NCBI GenBank assembly: GCA_038253125.1
Contig: JBBSHM010000036.1
Location: forward strand, 1-25,683
Direction: 5' to 3'
DNA from: JAUJNH01 sp038253125
Lineage (GTDB): Bacteria; Actinomycetota; Acidimicrobiia; Acidimicrobiales; JAUJNH01
Length of the DNA: 25,683 bases
The first letter of the stretch is position 1, and each line of letters begins with the position of its first letter. Shown in pieces: positions 19,967-25,683 of the stretch. The translations under genes were made by a program, and so were the position numbers. Under the pieces are notes generated by a model. The model searched no databases and was not told the origin of the DNA. It saw only the letters and a program-made list of their open reading frames with translations.

Positions 19967-22513
19967 CTAGCGAAGCATGGCGGCGAGCGTGGGGCCTGCC
20001 TCGGTGGCGAAGCGGGCGTTCACGTCCATCGTCTCGAGGATCTGGGCCACCTGCTTGGCACCCTGGGGGAGAGGGTGCTGGCTGAGAAAGGCGCGGGCGT
20101 CGGCGGCCAGACCCGGGTCGATCTGAGCGGACAGGCCTGAGAGCAGACGGGAGATGCTGTTGGAGGGGTAGCGCTCGTTGATCTCCGCCCAGTGCTCGCG
20201 TACCGTGTCCCAGGCCTCCCGGCCCCCGATGGCGCTGCGCAGGGCGGCGGCCAGCACCGACGGCGCGTTCTGGGTGCGCACCTCGGCCGAGAGGTAGAGC
20301 TGAAGGGTGCGGGAGAACAGCGCCGGCTCCTCGACCGAGGCGAGGGCGGCCAGGGTGGCGACCTCCTCCTGAGGCGTGGATGCGGTGCGGGTGCGCTCGA
20401 CGATGCGCTCGTAGTCGATCGGATTGCCGATCCGGGCCGTGGTGTGCAGAACGACATCGATCAGGTCGGCCGCCACCGAGGAGCGGTCGTCCAGCCACAA
20501 CTCGAAAAGCGACCTCACCTTGGCCCTCACCTCGGGGTCACGGCCGGCGCCCCCCAGCAGGCCGATCAGCACGCTCCGCAGGGTTCCCGTGCGATCGCTC
20601 TCACCCTTGACGGCCTCCCATCCGACCCGGGCCAGCGCCGGCCGGCCGATCTCCTGCACGAGGCTGACGGCGAGCGCGTCGGCTTCGCCGCCCCGCGCCA
20701 CCCGGGCTAGGAACGACAGGCTGGAGGCGAGGGAGTGCCAGACGTCAGGATCGTCGTCGTCAGCGAGAGCCCGGACGACCTCCAGGAGGTCGGTGACCGG
20801 CGCCCGGCGGGACAGCACCGCGGCGTGGATGTCGCTGGCCAGGCAATGGCGCTCGAGCGGGGTGAGCGCCGCCGCCGCCAAGTTGCCGAGCAGGACCTGC
20901 AGGAGGCCCGGGGCGTAGCGCACCCGGTAGAAGCCTGAGGCGCCGGTGTTGACGACGATCCACTCGGGCCTGGCCGCGCCCAGGGAAAGGGTCTGTGAGC
21001 GCTCGCTCAGCAGGACACGATGGACCTCTCCGGACGACGTGCGCAGCACGACGGGCACAGACCAGAGGGGTTCCTCGGCGGTAGCTGTCGGGGGGCCGGG
21101 CAGGAGCCTGAACCGTTCCTGCTCAAGGGTCAAGCCGGTGCCGTCAGCCGACAGGGTGGCGTTGACAAGAGGGAAGCCGCCCTGCAGGATCCAGCTGTCC
21201 ATGGTGGCGCGGATCGGCTGGCCGGTGGCCTCCTCGATGGCGTCCCACAGGTCGCCGGTCTCGGTGTTGGCGTAGGCGTGGGTGTCCATGTAGCGGCGGA
21301 GCCCGTCACGGAAGCCGTCTTCGCCCACGTACTGCTCGAGCATGCGCATCACCGCGCAGCCCTTCTGGTAGGTGAGGACGTCGAACATCCCCTCGGCCTC
21401 GGCGGGCGAGATCACCGGGAACTCGATCGGCCGGGTCGAGGCCAGGCTGTCGACGGCGAAGGCGGCGCCCCGCTCCACGCCGAAGCTGGTCCAACGGTCC
21501 CACTCCGGGCGGAACGCGTCGGTGGCCTTCAGCTCCATGAAGGTGGCGAAGGCCTCGTTGAGCCAGATGCCGTTCCACCACTTCATGGTCACGAGGTCGC
21601 CGAACCACATGTGGGCGATCTCGTGGTTAACCACGTCGGCCACGCGCTGGAGCTCGGCCTGGCTGGCGTGGGTGTCGTCGACCAGAAGGGCCGTCTCCCG
21701 GAAGGTGACGCAACCCATGTTCTCCATGGCCCCAAAGGCGAAGTCGGGGATAGCGACCAGGTCCAGCTTGCCGCCCGGGTAGGCGATCCCGAAGAAGTCG
21801 GCGTAGGTGCGCAGGGCGAAGGCGCCGGCCTCGAGGGCGAAGGGGGCGAGCGCTATCCGCTCGGGGGCGGCGATGACCCGCAGGGGGACGCCGTCGACGT
21901 CGACCGCCTCGGTGGCGGTGAGAGGGCCGACGATGAACGCCACCAGGTAGGTGGACATCTTCATCGTCGGCTGGAAGACGACCCGACGCCGGCCGTCGGG
22001 GGTGAGCTCCTCCGATGCCACCGCCGCGTTGCTGACGGCGAGCAGCCCTTCGGGCACGATGAGGGTGACCGAGAACGTCGCCTTCAGCACCGGCTCGTCC
22101 CAGCAGGGGAAGGCCCGGCGGGCGTCGGTCGACTCGAACTGGGTGGTGGCGATGGTGTGCTCGGTGCCGCTCGAGTCCTTGAACGTCGACCGGTAGAAGC
22201 CGCGCAGCTTGTCGTTGAGGATGCCGCGGAAGCGGATGTGAACGGTGGCCGGGCCGACGGCGAGGGGTGCGGCGAGGCGGAGCGAGGCCCGCCCGTGCTC
22301 GGCGTCCAGGGTCACCTCGGCGGCCCGCCCGTCGACGTCGGCCATGTCGAGCTGGAGGTCGATGGCGTTCAGCACCACCTCGTCGGTGGGCTCGACGACC
22401 TCTACCTGGATGGTGACCTCGCCGACGAAGCTGGCCGAGCCGAGGTCGGGCTCGAGCACCAGGTCATAGCTGGAGGGGACGACGTCGGTTGGCAGGCGGT
22501 AGGGGTCATCCAT
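19967..22513 (-). CDS. pepN: M1-family aminopeptidase (PepN-like)
   Basis: The 848-residue protein is a zinc aminopeptidase that removes N-terminal residues from peptides. The N-terminal beta domain (residues 1-200) starts DPYRLPTDVVPSSYDLVLEPDL. The catalytic domain carries the GAMEN substrate motif at 261-265. The zinc site HEIAHMWFGDLVT supplies His297, Glu298 and His301, and NEAFA supplies Glu320. The C-terminal half is an ERAP1-C-like helical region ending in AAMLR. No signal peptide is present, so it is cytosolic. ATG 22513 is supported by a leaderless -10 on the minus strand. The gene is divergent from the PfkB kinase gene, the two starts being 61 bp apart. Confidence 0.95.
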   Translation of the reverse strand: MDDPYRLPTDVVPSSYDLVLEPDLGSASFVGEVTIQVEVVEPTDEVVLNAIDLQLDMADVDGRAAEVTLDAEHGRASLRLAAPLAVGPATVHIRFRGILNDKLRGFYRSTFKDSSGTEHTIATTQFESTDARRAFPCWDEPVLKATFSVTLIVPEGLLAVSNAAVASEELTPDGRRRVVFQPTMKMSTYLVAFIVGPLTATEAVDVDGVPLRVIAAPERIALAPFALEAGAFALRTYADFFGIAYPGGKLDLVAIPDFAFGAMENMGCVTFRETALLVDDTHASQAELQRVADVVNHEIAHMWFGDLVTMKWWNGIWLNEAFATFMELKATDAFRPEWDRWTSFGVERGAAFAVDSLASTRPIEFPVISPAEAEGMFDVLTYQKGCAVMRMLEQYVGEDGFRDGLRRYMDTHAYANTETGDLWDAIEEATGQPIRATMDSWILQGGFPLVNATLSADGTGLTLEQERFRLLPGPPTATAEEPLWSVPVVLRTSSGEVHRVLLSERSQTLSLGAARPEWIVVNTGASGFYRVRYAPGLLQVLLGNLAAAALTPLERHCLASDIHAAVLSRRAPVTDLLEVVRALADDDDPDVWHSLASSLSFLARVARGGEADALAVSLVQEIGRPALARVGWEAVKGESDRTGTLRSVLIGLLGGAGRDPEVRAKVRSLFELWLDDRSSVAADLIDVVLHTTARIGNPIDYERIVERTRTASTPQEEVATLAALASVEEPALFSRTLQLYLSAEVRTQNAPSVLAAALRSAIGGREAWDTVREHWAEINERYPSNSISRLLSGLSAQIDPGLAADARAFLSQHPLPQGAKQVAQILETMDVNARFATEAGPTLAAMLR

Positions 22514-22522
22514 CGCCGAGGC

Positions 22523-22528
22523 ACGCTA
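22523..22528 (-). promoter_or_regulatory. pepN -10 element (leaderless)
   Basis: TAGCGT on the minus strand lies 9 nt before ATG 22513. It is one half of a divergent promoter pair with 22561-22566. Confidence 0.45.
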
Positions 22529-22560
22529 CCGGCGCTCGTACGCAGCGCTTGGCGGCGCCG

Positions 22561-22566
22561 TAGGAT
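22561..22566 (+). promoter_or_regulatory. PfkB-family kinase -10 element (leaderless)
   Basis: TAGGAT lies 8 nt before GTG 22575, in the short region shared with the divergent aminopeptidase. Confidence 0.5.
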
Positions 22567-22574
22567 CCCGCCAC

Positions 22575-23549
22575 GTGCCTGGACCCACGTACGACGTCGT
22601 CGGCCTCGGCAACGCCCTGGTCGACGTCATCACCCACGAGGAGGACCGCTTCCTGGCCGACAACGGGCTCCACAAGGGGTCGATGGCCCTGATCGACGAG
22701 GACCGGGCCGCCCACCTGTACGCGGAAATGGGCGTGGGCACCGAGATGTCGGGCGGCTCGGCGGCGAACACCGTGGCCGGCGTCGCCTCCTTCGGAGGGA
22801 GGGCGGCGTTCGTCGGTATGGTCCGCGACGACGAGCTGGGGGAGGTCTTCGCCCACGACCTCGGCACCAACGGCGTGACCTTCGCCGCCCCACCGGCCAC
22901 CGACGGGCCCTCCACCGGTCGGTGCCTGGTGGTGGTCACCCCAGACGCTGAGCGGACGATGAGCACCTACCTCGGGGCTGGTGCCGCCGTGGGGCCCGCG
23001 AACATCGATCCGGCCGTCATCGGCGACGCCAAGGTCGTGTACCTCGAGGGCTACCTCTTCGACAGCCCGGCGGCGAAGGAGGCCTACCGCAAGGCCAGCC
23101 GCATCGCCCACCAGGCCGGCGGCAAGGTGGCCCTCACCCTGTCGGACTCGTTCTGCGTCGAGCGGCACCTGCGGGAGTGGGTCGGCCTGGTGGACGACCA
23201 GGTCGACGTGCTGTTCGGCAACGAGGACGAGGTTCAGGTTCTGTGCGGCACGGGGTTCGACGACGCCGTTCGCCAGCTGCAGGGCCGGGTGGAGGTGGCG
23301 GTGATCACCCGGGGCGCCGCCGGATCGGTCATCGTCACCGCCGAGCGGGTCGTCGAGGTGCCGGCCGAGGACGTGCCGACGCTGGTCGACACAACGGGCG
23401 CTGGTGACCTGTTCGCCGCCGGCTTCCTCTACGGCTACACCCAGGGCCTGCCCCTGCCGGAGTGCGGCCGGCTCGGCTCCCGGGCGGCCGCCGAGGTCAT
23501 CGGCCACACCGGAGCCCGCCCCCTCATCCCCCTCTCCCGCCTGCTCTGA
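22575..23549 (+). CDS. PfkB-family sugar/nucleoside kinase (adenosine kinase-like)
   Basis: The 324-residue protein has the ribokinase fold: YDVVGLGNALVDVI at the N terminus, the substrate region MSGGSAANTVAGVASFGGRAAFVGMVRDD, and the ATP/anion-hole motif DTTGAGDLFAAGFLYG with catalytic Asp278. VLFGNEDEVQVL is also typical. The GSAANT segment and overall layout resemble adenosine kinase/fructokinase-like members of the family; the exact sugar or nucleoside cannot be decided. The glycerophosphodiester phosphodiesterase gene starts 2 bp after its stop, so they are one operon. GTG 22575 follows a leaderless -10. Confidence 0.92.
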   Translation: MPGPTYDVVGLGNALVDVITHEEDRFLADNGLHKGSMALIDEDRAAHLYAEMGVGTEMSGGSAANTVAGVASFGGRAAFVGMVRDDELGEVFAHDLGTNGVTFAAPPATDGPSTGRCLVVVTPDAERTMSTYLGAGAAVGPANIDPAVIGDAKVVYLEGYLFDSPAAKEAYRKASRIAHQAGGKVALTLSDSFCVERHLREWVGLVDDQVDVLFGNEDEVQVLCGTGFDDAVRQLQGRVEVAVITRGAAGSVIVTAERVVEVPAEDVPTLVDTTGAGDLFAAGFLYGYTQGLPLPECGRLGSRAAAEVIGHTGARPLIPLSRLL

Positions 23550-23551
23550 TC

Positions 23552-24412
23552 GTGGTGGACAACCCTTGGCTGGGGCGGCGGGTGCTGTCCTTCGCCCACC
23601 AGGGCGGGGCTCGGGAAGCGCCCTCGTCCACCATGTTCGCCCTGCGGCGAGCCGTCGAGCTGGGTGCCGATGTCCTCGAGCTCGACGTCCACCGCAGCGC
23701 CGACGGGCACCTCGTCGTCTGCCACGACCCGACCGTCGACCGCACCACCGAGGGCTCGGGCCGCATCGCCGATCTCACCCTGGGGCAGCTTCAGGCCCTC
23801 GACAACGCCTACTGGTGGCGGCCCGGCGAGGTGGTGGACCACGATGCCGACCCGGCCGACCTGCCGCTGCGGGGCCGGGCGCCTTCGGATCGGGGTCTGG
23901 GCGTCGCCACCCTGGCCGAGGTGCTGGCTGCCTTCCCCGAGGTGCTCCTGAACCTCGACATCAAGCAGACGGCACCCGAGGTGGCCCCCTACGAGGCCCA
24001 GCTGGCCGTAGAGCTGCTCGCCGCCGGCCGCGCTGACGACGTGATCATCGCCTCGTTCAGCGATGCCGCCCTCGACGCCTTCGGAGCCCAGGGCACCGCC
24101 ATCGCCACGTCGTGCGGGCCTGGCGACGTCGTGGCGCTGGCCCAGGCCATGGCGAACGGCGAGCCCGTCCCCGCCCAGGTACGGGTGCATGCGGCTGTGC
24201 AGGTGCCTCCCCGCTTCGGCGGCACCGACGTCGTCACCGCCGCCTCGGTGCACGCCGCCCACGAGGCCGGTCTGGCGGTGCACGTGTGGACCATCGACGA
24301 CCAGGAGGAGATGCGCCGCCTGATCGATCTCGGGGTGGACGGTGTGATGACCGACCGGCCAAGCGTCCTGGTGGAGCTGCTCGCCGACCTCGGGGTCCGC
24401 TGGCGCCGCTGA
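23552..24412 (+). CDS. Glycerophosphodiester phosphodiesterase
   Basis: The 286-residue enzyme hydrolyses glycerophosphodiesters to glycerol-3-phosphate and an alcohol. The GDPD signature is clear: FAHQGGAREAPSSTMFALRRAVELGADVLELDVHRS, then HLVVCHDPTVDRTTEGSG, NLDIKQTAPE and the C-terminal VHVWTIDDQEEMRRLIDLGVDGVMTDRPSVL. In the first motif the usual HRG is HQG, with the catalytic His16 retained. No signal peptide is visible, so it is probably cytosolic. GTG 23552 begins 2 bp after the PfkB stop; GTG 23555 is an equal alternative. It converges on the DUF3039 gene with a long hairpin between. Confidence 0.93.
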   Translation: MVDNPWLGRRVLSFAHQGGAREAPSSTMFALRRAVELGADVLELDVHRSADGHLVVCHDPTVDRTTEGSGRIADLTLGQLQALDNAYWWRPGEVVDHDADPADLPLRGRAPSDRGLGVATLAEVLAAFPEVLLNLDIKQTAPEVAPYEAQLAVELLAAGRADDVIIASFSDAALDAFGAQGTAIATSCGPGDVVALAQAMANGEPVPAQVRVHAAVQVPPRFGGTDVVTAASVHAAHEAGLAVHVWTIDDQEEMRRLIDLGVDGVMTDRPSVLVELLADLGVRWRR

Positions 24413-24432
24413 CCGGCGTCCCCACCCGGCTT

Positions 24433-24476
24433 CTGTCGGGAGTTGGTGTCGCTCAGCGGGGGGTTTCTCCCGACAG
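24433..24476. terminator. Bidirectional hairpin between convergent genes
   Basis: CTGTCGGGAG (24433-24442) and CTCCCGACAG (24467-24476) form a perfect 10-bp stem around a 24-nt loop that includes a run of six G. It lies 20 bp after one gene and 9 bp before the end of the convergent one, as expected for a shared terminator. No strong U-tract is present. Confidence 0.5.
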
Positions 24477-24485
24477 TAGCGGTGG

Positions 24486-24731
24486 TCAGTTGTTTCCGCG
24501 GGTCTCCCAGCGGGCGGCGATCTCCTTGCAGGTCGGGCAGACGGGGTAGCGCTTCGGGTCGCGGTCCGGGGTCCAGATCTTGCCGCAAAGGGCCCGCACC
24601 GGCTCGCCGGTGGCCTGGCTGCGGGCCAGGTCGTCCTGCACCACGTAGTGGGCGTAGCGGTCGTGGTCGCCGTCCTCGGTGACCGGCAGCGTGGAGGTGC
24701 CGGTTTCGGTGGTGGTGCCCGCGTCGGTCAT
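24486..24731 (-). CDS. DUF3039 family protein
   Basis: The 81-residue product starts at ATG 24731, preceded by a strong GGAAGGGGGG ribosome binding site. About 22 residues of Thr/Glu-rich leader precede the family core DRYAHYVVQDDLARSQATGEPVRALCGKIWTPDRDP, which is followed by KRYPVCPTCKEIAARW. The Cys of ALCGK together with CPTC forms a probable three-cysteine metal site. This is the actinobacterial DUF3039 family, of unknown function. It shares direction with the tiny bL37 gene 38 bp upstream and may be co-transcribed with it. Confidence 0.85.
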   Translation of the reverse strand: MTDAGTTTETGTSTLPVTEDGDHDRYAHYVVQDDLARSQATGEPVRALCGKIWTPDRDPKRYPVCPTCKEIAARWETRGNN

Positions 24732-24769
24732 CGAGACCCCCTTCCAAGCTGAAGCGTGGGCGGCCAGCG

Positions 24770-24853
24770 CTAGCCGCGCCCGCAGTTCGGCTTCTTGCCG
24801 TGGTTGGCCTTCTTCTTGGTGCGGAGCTTGCGCTTCACGGTGCGCTTCGACAT
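24770..24853 (-). CDS. Ribosomal protein bL37 (27 residues)
   Basis: An ATG at 24853 opens a 27-codon gene, MSKRTVKRKLRTKKKANHGK followed by KPNCGRG and a TAG. GGAG lies 10 nt upstream. About half of the residues are Lys, Arg or His, and the KKKANHGKKPN core matches the actinobacterial small ribosomal protein bL37, first seen in mycobacterial 50S structures (about 24 residues). It would bind rRNA in the large subunit. The gene is too short for ordinary ORF calling. It lies between ychF, which is divergent, and DUF3039 in the same direction. Confidence 0.8.
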   Translation of the reverse strand: MSKRTVKRKLRTKKKANHGKKPNCGRG

Positions 24854-24896
24854 GGCCGGCCAGGTTACTCCGGCGGGTGCACTCCCTTCTCACCGG

Positions 24897-24902
24897 TAGC
24901 GT
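24897..24902 (+). promoter_or_regulatory. ychF -10 element (leaderless)
   Basis: TAGCGT lies 7 nt before ATG 24910, in the 56-bp region divergent from bL37. Confidence 0.5.
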
Positions 24903-24909
24903 CGCGGCA

Positions 24910-25683
24910 ATGGAGCAGTTCGGTTTCGTTGGCCTTCCCAACGCCGGGAAGTCGTCGCTGTTCAACGCCCTGGCCGGCGGGGGCGCCCTGGCCGCCCCCT
25001 ACCCGTTCGCCACCAAGGACCGCAACGTGGGCCGGGCCCGGGTGCCTGACCACCGCCTGGCCGCCCTGGCCCAGATGTCCAGGTCGAAGAGCGTGGTGCC
25101 GGCCACCGTCGAGTTCGTCGACATCGGCGGGCTGGTCGAGGGGGCCAGTGAGGGCGAGGGGCTGGGAAACCGCTTCCTCGCCGACATCCGCGAGGTCGAC
25201 GCCATCGTCTACGTGCTCAGGGCCTTCGAGGACGACGACGTCATGGGACCGGCCGACCCCCTCGACCACCTCGACACCGTCGAGACCGAGCTGTGCCTGG
25301 CCGACCTGGCAACCGTCGAGGCCCAGGCCACCAAGCGGGCGAAGGCGGCCAAGCTCGACAAGTCGGTGGCGGCCGAGGTCGCCGCCCTGGAAGCGGCCCG
25401 AGCGGTGCTCGGCGAAGGGACCCCGCTCTACCGGGCCGGTCTCGGTGCCGAGGCCCGGCAGCACCTGCGCACCGCCTTCCTCCTCACCGACAAGCCTGTC
25501 CTGGCCGTGGTCAACGTGGGCGAGGATGACCTCGACCGGCTCGACGAGCGGGCGGCGCCGGTTGCGGCCCGCTTGCAGGGCTACGCCGAGGTGCTGCCCA
25601 TGTGCGTCCAGCTGGAGGCCGAGACGGCCCAGGTCGACGACGACGCCGAACGGCTGGAGCTGGCCGAGGCGCTGGGCCTGGGC
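24910..25683 (+). CDS. ychF: Redox-regulated ATPase/GTPase YchF (OLA1 family), 5' part
   Basis: The first 258 residues are visible and the window ends inside the gene; the full family length is about 360. The P-loop is GLPNAGKSSLFNAL (residues 8-21), a variant of the usual PNVGKS. The switch region VEFVDIGGLVEGASEGEGLGNRFLADIREVDAIVYVLRAFEDDD is diagnostic of YchF, as is the TVETELCLADLATVE coiled-coil segment. YchF is an unusual P-loop protein that prefers ATP and associates with ribosomes and stress responses. The C-terminal TGS domain lies beyond the window. The ATG fits the leaderless -10. Confidence 0.95.
   Translation, partial: MEQFGFVGLPNAGKSSLFNALAGGGALAAPYPFATKDRNVGRARVPDHRLAALAQMSRSKSVVPATVEFVDIGGLVEGASEGEGLGNRFLADIREVDAIVYVLRAFEDDDVMGPADPLDHLDTVETELCLADLATVEAQATKRAKAAKLDKSVAAEVAALEAARAVLGEGTPLYRAGLGAEARQHLRTAFLLTDKPVLAVVNVGEDDLDRLDERAAPVAARLQGYAEVLPMCVQLEAETAQVDDDAERLELAEALGLG

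Noticed and set aside
21020..22951. A 643-codon open frame on the plus strand
   Set aside because: It lies antisense to the M1 aminopeptidase and out of frame in the PfkB gene. Composition is that of a GC-rich shadow.
24433..24476. Riboswitch-like structure
   Set aside because: It lies between convergent gene ends rather than in a leader, so a terminator is the simpler reading.

Overview
The window is GC-rich chromosomal DNA from an actinobacterium. Lineage-typical genes include NucS mismatch endonuclease, an InhA/MabA-like FabI and FabG, a SepX/GlpR-like divisome membrane protein beside molybdopterin genes, a DUF3039 protein and the tiny ribosomal protein bL37. Nearly every well-supported transcription start looks leaderless, with a TANNNT -10 hexamer 6-9 nt before an ATG or GTG start. 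I infer an Acidimicrobiia-like or related deep-branching actinobacterium; the class is not proven by the sequence.

Region 1 (1-2822) holds the 3' end of moeA, a six-copy 15-bp tandem repeat, moaA, moaC, a three-TM SepX/GlpR-like gene and tRNA-Ala(CGC). Region 2 (about 2823-8850) is an accessory island. Codon usage is less GC-biased and intergenic spaces are long. Its genes are a dirigent/allene-oxide-cyclase-like lipoprotein, a DesK/NarL-type histidine kinase with its LuxR-type response regulator, and a large secreted beta-propeller/Ig-like/FIMAH-like surface protein. Two 64-bp copies of a palindromic repeat lie in inverted orientation around these genes, and a broken IS30-like transposase fragment sits at the right edge.

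Region 3 (8827-13044) returns to core DNA: a small membrane protein, nucS, then fabI-fabG-fabZ and an acyl-ACP desaturase whose promoter is overlapped by a near-perfect 20-bp palindrome, a likely repressor operator. Together these form a type II fatty acid elongation and desaturation cluster.

Region 4 (13135-17396) contains xseA-xseB (exonuclease VII), followed almost without gap by an SRPBCC-DoxX fusion protein and a DUF4166 protein, then a convergent metallophosphoesterase. Region 5 (17512-25683) contains an acyltransferase-3 membrane protein divergent from yvcK, an M1 aminopeptidase divergent from a PfkB-family kinase plus glycerophosphodiesterase operon, the convergent DUF3039 gene, the 27-residue bL37 gene and the 5' part of ychF.

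No complete mobile element, CRISPR array or obviously novel defence system is present. The most original signals are the tRNA-adjacent island with its inverted repeats, the palindromic operator at the desaturase, and the linkage of a MoeA/Glp homologue to a SepX/GlpR-like membrane protein.
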